Notes under the pieces: model-generated
Told to the model about the DNA's origin: nothing
Database searches by the model: none
Seen by the model: only the letters and a program-made list of their open reading frames with translations
Shown here: piece after piece, positions 18,385 through 27,732 of the stretch
How the letters are laid out: each line of letters opens with the position of its first letter
Numbering within the stretch: position 1 is the stretch's first letter
Assembly: GCA_947489685.1 (NCBI GenBank)
Contig: CANLEM010000002.1
Span: 806,001-870,000, forward strand
Source: an uncultured Aquimarina sp.
GTDB taxonomy: Bacteria > Bacteroidota > Bacteroidia > Flavobacteriales > Flavobacteriaceae
Length of the DNA: 64,000 bases
Reading direction: 5' to 3'
Made by a program: the position numbers and the translations under genes

Positions 18385-19638
18385 ATGAATCTTAAGCGAG
18401 TTGTAGTCACAGGACTAGGTGCATTAACGCCTATCGGTAACAATATTAATGAATATTGGGATGGATTAGTAAATGGGAAAAGCGGTTGCGCTCCTATTAC
18501 CTATTTCGATACCGAAAATTTCAAGACTAAATTTGCTTGTGAAATCAAAAATTACAATCCCACAGATTATTTTGATAGAAAAGAAGCACGTAAACTTGAT
18601 AAATTTGCGCAGTATGCTATTGTTTCTTCAGAAGAAGCAATAAAAGATGCGGCCATCGATCTTGAAAAAGTCGATAAATTTAGAGTTGGTGTCATCTGGG
18701 GAGCTGGAATCGGAGGAATAGAAACTTTTCAGGAAGAAGTAGTTGGGTATGCCCAGGGGAATGGAACACCACGTTTCAATCCATTCTTTATTCCTAAAAT
18801 GATCGCCGATATCGCTCCTGGACATATTTCTATCAGAAATGGTTTTATGGGACCAAACTATACCACAGTATCTGCTTGCGCTTCTTCTGCAAATGCAATG
18901 ATCGATGCACTAAACTATATTCGTTTAGGACATTGTGATATTATCATTACAGGAGGAAGTGAAGCTGCAGTTACAATAGCGGGTATGGGAGGATTTAATG
19001 CGATGCACGCTTTATCTACAAGAAATGAAAGTCCAGAAACTGCCTCTAGACCATTTGACGCAACCAGAGATGGTTTTGTTCTTGGTGAAGGTGGTGGTGC
19101 TTTGATTCTTGAAGAATACGAACACGCAAAAGCACGAGGTGCTAAAATCTATGCCGAAGTTGTTGGAGGAGGAATGTCTAGTGATGCTTATCATATGACC
19201 GCCCCTCATCCAGATGGAATAGGTGTAGAGCGTGTAATGCTTAACTGTTTAAGAGATGCAGGTGTAACACCAGAACAAGTAGATGCTATAAACACTCATG
19301 GCACATCCACTCCCTTGGGAGATGTTGCTGAACTGAAAGCTATTACTAAAGTTTTTGGAGGTCATGCACCTAGCATGAATATAAATTCAACAAAATCTAT
19401 GACAGGACACTTACTTGGTGCTGCCGGTGCTATTGAGGCTATTGCTTCAATCTTGGCGATGCAAAAAAGTACTGTGCCTCCTACTATCAACCACTCTGAA
19501 GTGGATGAAAACATAGACGCTAGTTTGAATTTAACCTTAAACAAAGCGCAAAAGCGTGATATCACATATGCAATGAGTAATACCTTTGGTTTTGGAGGTC
19601 ATAATGCTTGTGTGTTGTTCAAAAAATTAGACGAATAA
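18385..19638 (+). CDS. fabF: 3-oxoacyl-ACP synthase II
   Basis: The 417-residue condensing enzyme has Cys165 (TVSACASSANAM), His305 (NTHGTSTPLGD) and His342 (KSMTGHLLGAAG) as the Cys-His-His triad, and the FGFGGHNACVLF closing motif. It elongates acyl-ACP with malonyl-ACP in type II fatty-acid synthesis. It sits between acpP and rnc with gaps of 17 and 4 nt, so the three are one operon. Confidence 0.98.
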   Translation: MNLKRVVVTGLGALTPIGNNINEYWDGLVNGKSGCAPITYFDTENFKTKFACEIKNYNPTDYFDRKEARKLDKFAQYAIVSSEEAIKDAAIDLEKVDKFRVGVIWGAGIGGIETFQEEVVGYAQGNGTPRFNPFFIPKMIADIAPGHISIRNGFMGPNYTTVSACASSANAMIDALNYIRLGHCDIIITGGSEAAVTIAGMGGFNAMHALSTRNESPETASRPFDATRDGFVLGEGGGALILEEYEHAKARGAKIYAEVVGGGMSSDAYHMTAPHPDGIGVERVMLNCLRDAGVTPEQVDAINTHGTSTPLGDVAELKAITKVFGGHAPSMNINSTKSMTGHLLGAAGAIEAIASILAMQKSTVPPTINHSEVDENIDASLNLTLNKAQKRDITYAMSNTFGFGGHNACVLFKKLDE

Positions 19639-19642
19639 TAAA

Positions 19643-20380
19643 ATGAATGTTATTCGAAACATACTAAGTTCCCGATCTGAAAAGAACGGGAATTTTTTTG
19701 TTAAAATTCAAAAAATTTTAGGATTCAAGCCTAAAAACATTAAGCCTTACGAAAAAGCGTTTACACACAGATCCCTTAATTTGAAGGATAAAAAAGGAAA
19801 CGCGGTTAATTTTGAAAGGCTTGAGTTTCTTGGGGATGCTATGCTTAGTAGCGTTATCGCATCACACCTATTTAAAGAGGTTCCCGAAGGTAATGAAGGA
19901 TATCTTACCAAAATGAGAGCCAAAGTAGTAAGTAGGAAACATCTTAATGAACTAGGAAAAGATCTTAAGCTTATCGATTTGGTGCGCACCAATATTCCTA
20001 AATCACAGTTCGGAATAAATATCCATGGCAATCTTTTCGAAGCTTTAATTGGAGCCATTTATCTGGATCGTGGATATGTATATTGTGAACGATTTATAAA
20101 GGAAGCTGTAATTAATCCTTATGTAGATATAGAAAGTCTCGAAGGGCAGATCATAAGCTATAAAAGTTTACTAATTGAATGGTGTCAAAAAGAAAAGAAA
20201 CCTTTTAATTATGAAATATATGAGGATACTGGCAGGGATGAAATGAAACATTTTGCGGTTAAGCTCTGGATAAACGATAAGGTGATTGCAAAAGCCAGAG
20301 CCACCTCGAAGAAAAAAGCCGAAGAAAAAGCTTCCAAAAGAGCTTATTTTGCGTTTCAAAACAAAATATCGCCTCAATAA
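19643..20380 (+). CDS. rnc: Ribonuclease III
   Basis: The 245-residue protein has the RNase III signature NFERLEFLGDAML and the second metal-binding motif NLFEALIGAIYLDRG in the nuclease domain (about residues 20-160). A double-stranded RNA-binding domain follows at the C-terminus (YEDTGRDEMKHFAV, ARATSKKKAEEKAS). It cleaves dsRNA in rRNA and mRNA processing. It starts 4 nt after fabF. The N-terminus is somewhat longer than in E. coli, as usual in this group. Confidence 0.96.
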   Translation: MNVIRNILSSRSEKNGNFFVKIQKILGFKPKNIKPYEKAFTHRSLNLKDKKGNAVNFERLEFLGDAMLSSVIASHLFKEVPEGNEGYLTKMRAKVVSRKHLNELGKDLKLIDLVRTNIPKSQFGINIHGNLFEALIGAIYLDRGYVYCERFIKEAVINPYVDIESLEGQIISYKSLLIEWCQKEKKPFNYEIYEDTGRDEMKHFAVKLWINDKVIAKARATSKKKAEEKASKRAYFAFQNKISPQ

Positions 20381-20563
20381 ATATCTTTATATTTATTCAT
20401 CAAAACATTGAAAATCACCTTCTTTTTTACTTAAGTATCCTTTTTATTCTTAAAAGATACTAACTCAATCGTTTTCGTGAAATATCTTTAATTCTAATTA
20501 AAGTTGTTGCATGAAATTATTTGTATATTTCCGGTTAATTCTGAAAACAAAAACAAATTTAAA

Positions 20564-21055
20564 GTGGCTATTCAGCGGTTAGTATTAGATACCATTACCG
20601 ACGATGATTATGAACTGATTGCCATTCATTGTTCATTACCTTCGTACAGATTGGCATTTCTATTAAACAAACATTTGGATTTAAAGCTTTTTAGAAAAAA
20701 CAAAGACATCAATTTTGAATATGATGATGTGATAGCAAATTTTCCGCTATATCAATACGACGATCATTTTCAATACAATACATATAATCTTTTAGGTAAT
20801 ACCTTTAAAACCAAAACAATTTCTGAAAAATCAGTTCCCGAAGGATTATTTGCTACATCAGAGGATAGATATATTACCAAATATCTAATCCCTGAGCTTA
20901 AAAATGTAGATTATTTCTTAAAGATAGAAACAGAGTCTTCTACATTTTCTAGTAAACCTATATTAACCCATATGCTTACCGTATCGCAAATTATAACAGC
21001 GTATCGAGTGGAGCATACAGAACTTAAATCAAAGAACAACTTAATATTTGAATAA
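20564..21055 (+). CDS. IPExxxVDY family protein
   Basis: With a GTG start at 20564 the protein is 163 residues, beginning AIQRLVLDTITDDDYELIAI after the initiator. This matches the family N-terminus (usually M-A-x-H-K-L-x-L-D). A longer frame back to a TTG at 20504 would add residues not seen in the family and is rejected. The naming motif appears as LIPELKNVDYFLKI near residue 130. The function of the family is unknown. It is restricted to Bacteroidota and its gene commonly precedes pyk. Here its stop overlaps the pyk ATG by one base, indicating translational coupling. Confidence 0.87.
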   Translation: MAIQRLVLDTITDDDYELIAIHCSLPSYRLAFLLNKHLDLKLFRKNKDINFEYDDVIANFPLYQYDDHFQYNTYNLLGNTFKTKTISEKSVPEGLFATSEDRYITKYLIPELKNVDYFLKIETESSTFSSKPILTHMLTVSQIITAYRVEHTELKSKNNLIFE

Positions 21056-22482
21056 TGCCGAAACGTAAAAGAACCAAAATAGTTGCTACCCTAGGCCCCG
21101 CAACAAGCAGTAAACGCATATTAAAGCAAATGCTAGAAGCCGGCGTAAATGTATTTAGAGTAAATTTCTCTCATGCAGATTATAGTGATGTAAAAGAGCG
21201 TGTAAAAATCATACGACAGCTTAGTGAAGAACATGGGTATAATGCTTCGATATTGGCAGATTTACAAGGGCCAAAGCTGAGAGTTGGAGTGATGAAGGGT
21301 GATATCATCGTAAATAGTGGAGATACTATTAATTTTGTTACCGGAAAACCTTTTGAAGGTACCAAGGAACAAGTATATATGAATTACGAGAGTTTTCCTA
21401 AAGATGTGAAAGCCGGAGAGAGAATATTGCTAGATGATGGTAAATTAATTTTTGAAGTAGTTTCGTCTAACAGTAAAGATACGGTTAAGGCAAAAGTGAT
21501 ACAAGGAGGGCCTTTAAAATCCAAAAAAGGAGTTAACCTGCCTAACACGAATATCTCATTGCCGGCTTTGACCGAAAAAGATGTAAAAGATGCCATTTTT
21601 GCATGTGAACAGGAAGTAGATTGGATTGCTTTATCTTTTGTAAGACATGCTCAGGATTTGATGGAACTACAAGAGATTATTAAGAAACATAGTGAGCACA
21701 AAATCCCAATTATTGCCAAAATTGAAAAACCAGAAGGGGTAGAAAATATTGATAAAATAGTGGCGTATTGTGATGGATTAATGGTTGCAAGGGGTGATTT
21801 GGGAGTAGAGATTCCTGCTCAAGAGGTTCCTCTTATTCAGAAAAAATTAGTGTTACGCGCCAAAACCGCCAGAATACCTGTCATTATTGCTACGCAAATG
21901 ATGGAAACTATGATCGACAGTCTTACTCCAACACGGGCCGAAGTAAATGACGTTGCTAACTCGGTAATGGATGGAGCAGATGCCGTGATGTTATCAGGAG
22001 AAACTTCGGTAGGAAAATACCCTGTGCAAGTGATCGAGACCATGTCTAAAATAATAAATAGTGTAGAAAAATCGGATCTAATAAAGGTTCCTCAAGATCC
22101 TCCGCACATTAGGACAAATCGTTTTATAACCAAGTCTATTTGTTATCACGCTGCCCATATGGCCAATGATATTGATGCTAAAGCAATTTGTACATTAACT
22201 AATAGTGGTTATACTGCTTTTCAGATTTCGGCATGGAGGCCCGATGCGCATATTTTAGTTTTTACGAGTAATCGCAGAATCTTATCACAGCTTAGTCTCT
22301 TGTGGGGTGTAAAAGCGCTTTATTATGATAAATTTGTAAGTACAGATGAAACTGTAGAGGATATTAATAAAATTGCTCTGGAACGAGGATTTGTACAACA
22401 AGGTGACATGCTTATCAATCTAGCTGCCATGCCAATTACTGCAAAAGGGATGGTAAATACACTACGAGTATCGCAGATCTAA
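21055..22482 (+). CDS. pyk: Pyruvate kinase
   Basis: The 475-residue glycolytic enzyme converts PEP and ADP to pyruvate and ATP. Family motifs are visible: N-terminal KIVATLGPATSS, the signature IPIIAKIEKPEGVENID with the catalytic Lys, MVARGDLGVEIP, and ATQMMETMIDSLTPTRAEVNDVANSVMDG (quoted here only as a region near residue 280). The start overlaps the stop of the IPExxxVDY gene. A strong bidirectional terminator follows. Confidence 0.97.
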   Translation: MPKRKRTKIVATLGPATSSKRILKQMLEAGVNVFRVNFSHADYSDVKERVKIIRQLSEEHGYNASILADLQGPKLRVGVMKGDIIVNSGDTINFVTGKPFEGTKEQVYMNYESFPKDVKAGERILLDDGKLIFEVVSSNSKDTVKAKVIQGGPLKSKKGVNLPNTNISLPALTEKDVKDAIFACEQEVDWIALSFVRHAQDLMELQEIIKKHSEHKIPIIAKIEKPEGVENIDKIVAYCDGLMVARGDLGVEIPAQEVPLIQKKLVLRAKTARIPVIIATQMMETMIDSLTPTRAEVNDVANSVMDGADAVMLSGETSVGKYPVQVIETMSKIINSVEKSDLIKVPQDPPHIRTNRFITKSICYHAAHMANDIDAKAICTLTNSGYTAFQISAWRPDAHILVFTSNRRILSQLSLLWGVKALYYDKFVSTDETVEDINKIALERGFVQQGDMLINLAAMPITAKGMVNTLRVSQI

Positions 22483-22511
22483 AAAGAAAGGATTTCGAAT
22501 TTAAAAATACC

Positions 22512-22537
22512 AAAAGACCTCAAAATGAGGTCTTTTT
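22512..22537. terminator. Bidirectional terminator between pyk and the response regulator gene
   Basis: Stem AAAAGACCTCA with TGAGGTCTTTT and a 3-nt loop between two convergent genes, with a T-run on the plus side. Confidence 0.88.
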
Positions 22538-22951
22538 TTATAATACTTCACCTAAGAAAATAGCTTCTAAGTCTTCTATGGTAACTGGTTTAATGAGGTA
22601 GTCTTTTACACTATTAATTCGCTTTGCCTTTTCTATATCTACTGGGTTTATAGAAGAGCTTACAATGTACAGGGTAATGGTTTTATCTATTTTGCTTTTA
22701 ATCTTTGTGAAATTTTCCAAAAATTCCCAGCCGTCCATTACAGGCATATTTAGATCCAAGAAAATAATTTCGGGAATACATTTTTTGTCTAAATTTTTTA
22801 AAAGCGCTTCAAAATAATTAAGTGCTTCCATTCCGTTTTGGAATACCATTAGATTTTTGCAAAGCTTTTTTGCTTCGACAATCCTTTTTACAAGGTTTAC
22901 ATACATACTATCATCATCGATAATACAAGCTAGTCCTATTTTATGACTCAT
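22538..22951 (-). CDS. Single-domain response regulator
   Basis: The 137-residue protein is a lone receiver domain with acidic pocket IDDDSM (residues 11-15), phosphoacceptor Asp66 in IIFLDLNMPVMDGWEF, the Ser/Thr switch YIVSSS and Lys in YLIKPVT. There is no output domain, so it acts by protein contact or as a phosphate sink. The extended loop and NMPVMDGWEFL are typical of the Rcp1-like family. Its gene lies 25 nt after the PAS histidine kinase gene, which is the likely cognate kinase. Confidence 0.93.
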   Translation of the reverse strand: MSHKIGLACIIDDDSMYVNLVKRIVEAKKLCKNLMVFQNGMEALNYFEALLKNLDKKCIPEIIFLDLNMPVMDGWEFLENFTKIKSKIDKTITLYIVSSSINPVDIEKAKRINSVKDYLIKPVTIEDLEAIFLGEVL

Positions 22952-22976
22952 TGTGAAGGGGGGTTATATTATTCTT

Positions 22977-24428
22977 TTAAAATTCAATCAAAAAAGTCGT
23001 TCCTTTATCTACCTCGCTCTCTACCGCAATATTTCCGTTAAGTGATTCTATTTGGTTTTTTGTTAAAAACAAACCTATTCCTACTGCATCTTTGTTGTAA
23101 TGAAATGTTTTGTACATGCCAAATACTTTATCTTTAAACAATTTCATATCTATCCCTCTACCGTTGTCGGTAACTTTTAAATATTTAGTGTTTTCTTCGA
23201 TATATGTTTTAATTTCGATTACCGGATCTCTATCTTCATGCTTGTATTTAATTGCATTTGTTATTAAATTTAATAAGATACTTTCGAGATAGGCCGGGAT
23301 ATAGTTAATCTCTGCTAATTGACTAAAATCTGCTTCTATTGTTGTTTTACTTAGGGAAATCATTTGTCCAATACCATTGGTAACAATATTTAATGCATCC
23401 TGAAATTTTATCAATTTCCTTTCCTGGTCTTTGTTAGTGTGGATAACAACAATTTCATTAAGGTGTTCGATAGTAGTATTTAGGCTCGATGATATTTGCT
23501 TTATTTCCTTAATCAAATTAATTTTTTCGGTAGGATCTTCTATATCTTCTATTAACTGTACTAATAAAGATAAGTTACTTGTATGCGATCGAAGGTTATG
23601 AGATACAATGTGGGCAAAATTGAAAAGCCTAGAGTTTTGAGACGCAATAATATCTATTGATCTCTGTAATTTGAGTTCTTTATTTTTTATATCATCTATA
23701 TCCTGAAAAACACCTCGGATACCGATAATTTCTTTGTTTTCATTATATACCGGTTTTCCTATCGCTCTTACCCAAAAGATTCGTTTATTAGCCGTAACCA
23801 TTTTAATTTCGGTATTAAATGGTGTACCTGCCATTGCACAATTGAAAAATAAATCTGCAGCCTGTTGTCTGCAATCCTCAGAATAATAGCTAGCAGAATC
23901 TTTTAATGATGGGATATAATCATCGGGGTATTCTAAAATTCGTCTCGTCTCAAAATCCCAATAACTCTTTCGTTTATGAAAGTCTACATACCAACTCCCC
24001 GTTGCAGTCATTTGGGCAGTTTCTTTATAATAGAAATTATCTTTTGAGATGTCTTGTTCGGGTTCTAATTTTATCTCGAAAAAAAAGATAAGATAAATTT
24101 CAGATTTAATATTTACAGGTAGCTCATCATTAGTAGCACATCTAAACAGTTTATAATTTCCTTCTTTGGTAAGGATTTTAATATGTTGTTTAAAGTTTAT
24201 ATGATTCTGTCTGTAGTTAAGAAAATTATCTCTAAACACATCAACATCTTCTTTGTGTATGAGGTGTTCCAGAAAATAATCAATATTGGGTTCAATTTCT
24301 TTTTTATCAAAACCTAAATATTCATAAAACTTTTCGGACCAAATTTCTCTACTGGGATCAACATGCAACTCCCAATACCCTGCATTGAAATCTCGTATTA
24401 CATTGTTAAAAAGTTCATTTTGAAGCAT
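22977..24428 (-). CDS. Soluble PAS-domain histidine kinase
   Basis: The 483-residue protein has no membrane segment. Two PAS_3-type domains (about residues 10-115 and 130-245, with WELHVDPSREIWSEKFYEYL and WYVDFHKRKSYWDFETRRIL) precede a dimerisation helix with the phosphoacceptor His in FAHIVSHNLRSH. The HATPase domain has LLNLITNAIKYKHED (N box), VTDNGRGIDM (G1) and GIGLFLTKNQIESLNG (G2). It is a cytoplasmic sensor kinase, co-transcribed with the response regulator downstream. The signal is not evident. The second PAS domain is followed by a PAC-like segment. Confidence 0.93.
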   Translation of the reverse strand: MLQNELFNNVIRDFNAGYWELHVDPSREIWSEKFYEYLGFDKKEIEPNIDYFLEHLIHKEDVDVFRDNFLNYRQNHINFKQHIKILTKEGNYKLFRCATNDELPVNIKSEIYLIFFFEIKLEPEQDISKDNFYYKETAQMTATGSWYVDFHKRKSYWDFETRRILEYPDDYIPSLKDSASYYSEDCRQQAADLFFNCAMAGTPFNTEIKMVTANKRIFWVRAIGKPVYNENKEIIGIRGVFQDIDDIKNKELKLQRSIDIIASQNSRLFNFAHIVSHNLRSHTSNLSLLVQLIEDIEDPTEKINLIKEIKQISSSLNTTIEHLNEIVVIHTNKDQERKLIKFQDALNIVTNGIGQMISLSKTTIEADFSQLAEINYIPAYLESILLNLITNAIKYKHEDRDPVIEIKTYIEENTKYLKVTDNGRGIDMKLFKDKVFGMYKTFHYNKDAVGIGLFLTKNQIESLNGNIAVESEVDKGTTFLIEF

Positions 24429-24473
24429 TAAGAAGGTTTTAAAGAGGTATTATACTAACAATATAAGGATTTA

Positions 24474-24869
24474 TTAGTTATTTTCTTCGATTCTATCCAA
24501 CCTGATTGATAGGGCTTTGGTAGAAATTTGAACCTCTATAAAAGATAAAAAAAGTGAAATCATAAGGCAAAATAAGCTTATTGCAAATACAATATTTGCC
24601 CACTTGTTCATTTCAATATATAACAAAAACATGGTGATCACACTAGTAAGAAAACTTGCAATCGCGATCGCCTGCATATTCCTGATTAACCATAAACGTT
24701 TTCTTAAATTTTTAATCTGCAATACCGTGTTTTGTGACGGAGACGCTATATACTCTTTGTGCAATTGCCTAATTAATGCAGCAATAGCAAGATAGCGGGC
24801 ATTATATGCTAACATTGTTAAGGATATTGCAGGAAACAATAGTGCAGGAATGCTCATTGTAAGTGTCAT
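24474..24869 (-). CDS. DUF2721 membrane protein
   Basis: The 131-residue protein has three predicted membrane helices (about residues 5-25, 65-85 and 88-110) and the N-terminal pattern PALLFPAISLTMLAYNARYLA followed by a basic linker LRKRLWLIRNMQA, which is typical of DUF2721. The function is unknown. A second ATG (24855-24857, giving MSIPALLF) is an alternative start. It may be preferred because a TATATTTG -7 box (24872-24879) lies only 2 nt before the first ATG. Confidence 0.85.
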   Translation of the reverse strand: MTLTMSIPALLFPAISLTMLAYNARYLAIAALIRQLHKEYIASPSQNTVLQIKNLRKRLWLIRNMQAIAIASFLTSVITMFLLYIEMNKWANIVFAISLFCLMISLFLSFIEVQISTKALSIRLDRIEENN

Positions 24870-24871
24870 GG

Positions 24872-24879
24872 CAAATATA
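24872..24879 (-). promoter_or_regulatory. -7 box abutting the DUF2721 start
   Basis: TATATTTG, a full match to TAnnTTTG, ends 2 nt before ATG 24867-24869. This implies either a leaderless transcript or a start at the next ATG (24857). Confidence 0.5.
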
Positions 24880-25100
24880 TTTATCGGTTATAATTGCTCC
24901 AAAAGATAATACAATTATCGTTTCTTCTTATATAATGTTTGAGTATTACCCCTAAATTAAAAGGAATAAAAAAGTGTTGTTTAAATGTCTATGAATTGTA
25001 ATTTATATTCTTTTATAAGCATTGTAAAGGGTGGGTAATCCGTAAGGAATCGATTGGAATATTAAATTACCCTTCCTTTCTCCCTAAATTTATTTACACT

Positions 25101-25133
25101 AAACCCCATGATGCATATGATGTCATGGGGTTT
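25101..25133 (-). terminator. Hairpin at the end of the short AraC-type gene
   Basis: Stem AAACCCCATGA with TCATGGGGTTT (11 bp) and an 11-nt loop, starting at the stop codon. It lacks a pure T-run, so termination strength is uncertain. Confidence 0.6.
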
Positions 25134-25491
25134 AAAATTGTTTGTGGTCACAATTTTCTTTGTATTCTGATGGTGTCATGCTCGTAAACTTTTTGAATGT
25201 TCTATAGAACACCGATTTAGAATTAAACCCCGCCTCTAGACCAATCGATAGTAACGTATATTTTTCATATTGAGAATTAGAAAGCATTTCTTTTATTTCT
25301 TCTACCCTTAGATTTCCGATAATTTCGCAAAAAGTTTTCCCGGTATTTTTATTAATAATTTGAGATAAGTAATTGGCACTTATGTTAAGCGTTTCGGCAA
25401 CAGATTCGAGATTCAAACCTGGATTTAAGTGTATTTTTTCTGTGCTAATCAGGTTTACGAAGTTTTTAAAATGGACATTTTCTATATACAT
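25132..25491 (-). CDS. Minimal AraC-type DNA-binding protein
   Basis: The 119-residue protein is little more than one AraC/XylS double helix-turn-helix domain. The first HTH is LESVAETLNISANYLSQIIN and the second lies around LSIGLEAGFNSKSVFYRTFK, ending with MTPSEYKEN. It has no sensory domain, only about 25 extra N-terminal residues. It is very close in the HTH to the C-terminal domain of the GAF-AraC regulator at 37772-38974 (shared NYLSQ, SIGLE-GFNSKS-FY). It could be a free-standing regulator or a remnant of a longer one. No recognisable sensor domain is seen in the 325 nt upstream. Confidence 0.82.
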   Translation of the reverse strand: MYIENVHFKNFVNLISTEKIHLNPGLNLESVAETLNISANYLSQIINKNTGKTFCEIIGNLRVEEIKEMLSNSQYEKYTLLSIGLEAGFNSKSVFYRTFKKFTSMTPSEYKENCDHKQF

Positions 25492-25816
25492 AACACTATC
25501 GCTTTTTTTGAGGTTAACAATAAAAAACAGATAGGTTTAAAAGTATTATAATCTATCTCGTTATGCTATAAATATGGTTCCAAAAACTATAACAATAGTT
25601 CCAATTATGTCGGTTTCATTTTCTTTGAAATTTGCTTAATAATATCCCAAACAACGCTACAAATACATATCGAATTACCTTATAGCATTGAGTAAAAACA
25701 TTGGCCCTTTATAGCTCCAAAAATGTAATCTCTTTTTATATACAACATTCCTCTTTTAAGATTGTAAGGTACAGCATAACAAAACGTCTTAAAACACTTT
25801 AAAAAAAATCTAATTA
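25492..25816. other. Gene-free region between divergent genes
   Basis: 325 nt separate the short AraC-type gene from the PLP-enzyme gene. No open frame, full TAnnTTTG box or strong hairpin was found. It must hold the two divergent promoters and may hold the regulator's binding sites. Confidence 0.4.
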
Positions 25817-27694
25817 ATGTATATTACCAACCTATCTAAAGGTAAAATTATGCTAAGCAATAAAGTGTTGACTTATATTAAAGATGTATTAGAAAACATG
25901 CCAACAGACTGGTTGAATCTAACAACCCATCGACTAGATATTTATGATGAGCCATTGGCTAAAACTCAATTTTTAGAACAGTTTGAAATTTTATTTAATG
26001 ACCATAATTCTCAATCATCATCGCTAAGTGAATTACCCACTGCGTATGACTATATCCGATTAGGTCACCCCTTATCTTGTGTGTTAGAATGGACCATTGC
26101 AAACTTAAATAACATAAACGCAGAAAATGTTATCAGTTTTTCGTCGAATACGGTTCCTGTTTTAGCAGTTCTTAGAAAGAATTTATTAGCTCACAAAAAC
26201 ACTCAAATTGTTTATACTGGTCAATTGCCTGATTTTTTTGATCCTGAAATAATAAAGAATATATACGGGTATCAATTTGATCTAATAAAGGTTGATCGCG
26301 TTGAGGAGATTTCTTCGTTTAATGGCAGTACTATTTTTGTTTCGCAACAAGACGATATTTGTAATTTTGATCTCACTCCAAATATTGATTTTTTTATTAA
26401 TATTCACCCCCATTTGGGTAGTGTTTTATTAGTAAATGGTGAGCAAAATGATGGTTATGTTTCAGAAATTCAGCATGTGAGACGAAGAGAGACCATTGCA
26501 ATGACACCAGCCAACACTCTGGTTGCTTTAAATCACCTTTTGGAGCAATCTCCCGTTGATCATAAAAATGGTAATGTTGAGGCCAACAAAACACTTGTCT
26601 TAAATTCAATAAAAGAGATTACCGGGACAAATATAAAGCCACTCGTTGGATCTAGTGGGCTATCTATGCAATATGCAATTGTAATGGGACTAGTTCACGA
26701 TGCTATTGAAAACCATAAAGGAAAGGCTATCAAAATTATAGTTCCTCCAAATTGTTATGGAGGGACAAATGATCAAGCAAGGCGTGTTGCCGCTTGTAAT
26801 GATCATATCGAAGTAATGGATTTACCCGTTGATGGTGGTAAAGATATGGTTGAAAGTATTGATGTAGTTTTGGATAAAATTGCCAAAGAAGATGCAATCC
26901 CATACATAATTGCAGAAATCCCAACAAATCCCAGAGTCGAAGTTCCGGATCTTATGAAATTAAAAGATGTTTTAAGTAAGGAACGCAAAACCAAAAACAA
27001 TGAAACTGCTATAGATCCTGTTTTTATTTTGGATCAAACATTTTGTCCTAATGTACATTTTTTGGGTGAAAATGAAATACTATCATCAGTAAGAACTATT
27101 GCGTATGTTAGCGGGTCTAAATTTCCAAGTGGTGGTAAATGTACTGCTGGTTACTGTGTTGCTAATAACAAATCTAAAGATTTGATGCAAAAAATAGAAT
27201 TGCATTTACAACTTTGCGATAATGAAGCTACAAATCTTCAAATGGAAATATTGGCTAAACAATTACCTTCAATGAATCAAAGAATTCATGATGCCTATCA
27301 GACAACACGTGAATTTGTAAACTTCATTAACGATACATTGCCAGAAGCCAAAATTAATTTTGTTTCAGAAGAATTAGCTAGTAAAGGATTTACCCCTTCT
27401 GTGTTTTCATTAGATCTTCCTACAAAAGGAAATACCGATGAAGAAAAAGAAACCTATAAAAGAGCTTTAAATCTTAAATTAATCAATTTAATGATTAAAG
27501 AAATTCCTAATGAAAGTAAATTCTGTGTAAGTTATGGGCAGTTAAAAGGGTGTTACTGGACGATACCTGCAACATCTACTCAAGGTACCACTAAAGAAGG
27601 GGACAAAGATTATATTGTAAGGGTTGCACTTTCTGCCAATTTAGATTTTGAGCTTCATAAAAAAGTCTTTTTAGATTTTGTTCGAAGTATTTGA
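25817..27694 (+). CDS. Large PLP-dependent enzyme of the Cys/Met-metabolism fold
   Basis: The 625-residue protein has a C-terminal half like the cystathionine gamma-synthase family: GSSGLSMQYAI (residues 278-288, phosphate-binding turn), PPNCYGGT (Tyr314 ring stacking), IPTNPRVEVPDL (about 368-379), Asp406 in FILDQTF and the probable Schiff-base Lys435 in VSGSKFPSGGKC. It is 200 or more residues longer than ordinary family members because of an N-terminal domain of about 260 residues with no motif I recognise. The substrate is unknown; a sulphur amino-acid reaction is a guess from the fold. A second ATG at 25850 (MLSNKV) is a possible start. It is divergent from a minimal AraC-type regulator. 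Confidence 0.78.
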   Translation: MYITNLSKGKIMLSNKVLTYIKDVLENMPTDWLNLTTHRLDIYDEPLAKTQFLEQFEILFNDHNSQSSSLSELPTAYDYIRLGHPLSCVLEWTIANLNNINAENVISFSSNTVPVLAVLRKNLLAHKNTQIVYTGQLPDFFDPEIIKNIYGYQFDLIKVDRVEEISSFNGSTIFVSQQDDICNFDLTPNIDFFINIHPHLGSVLLVNGEQNDGYVSEIQHVRRRETIAMTPANTLVALNHLLEQSPVDHKNGNVEANKTLVLNSIKEITGTNIKPLVGSSGLSMQYAIVMGLVHDAIENHKGKAIKIIVPPNCYGGTNDQARRVAACNDHIEVMDLPVDGGKDMVESIDVVLDKIAKEDAIPYIIAEIPTNPRVEVPDLMKLKDVLSKERKTKNNETAIDPVFILDQTFCPNVHFLGENEILSSVRTIAYVSGSKFPSGGKCTAGYCVANNKSKDLMQKIELHLQLCDNEATNLQMEILAKQLPSMNQRIHDAYQTTREFVNFINDTLPEAKINFVSEELASKGFTPSVFSLDLPTKGNTDEEKETYKRALNLKLINLMIKEIPNESKFCVSYGQLKGCYWTIPATSTQGTTKEGDKDYIVRVALSANLDFELHKKVFLDFVRSI

Positions 27695-27732
27695 TGATCA
27701 CATAGGTCAGGAGTATTAGAAATAATATATGT

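Noticed and set aside
18616..19565. Several 60-70 codon frames antisense to fabF
   Set aside because: All are shadows of a highly conserved coding sequence.
19747..20058. 103-codon frame antisense to rnc
   Set aside because: It overlaps the conserved RNase III signature region and has no features of its own.
20504..20563. TTG start for the IPExxxVDY protein, and an overlapping ATG frame at 20511
   Set aside because: The family N-terminus begins at the GTG at 20564; the ATG at 20511 is in another reading frame.
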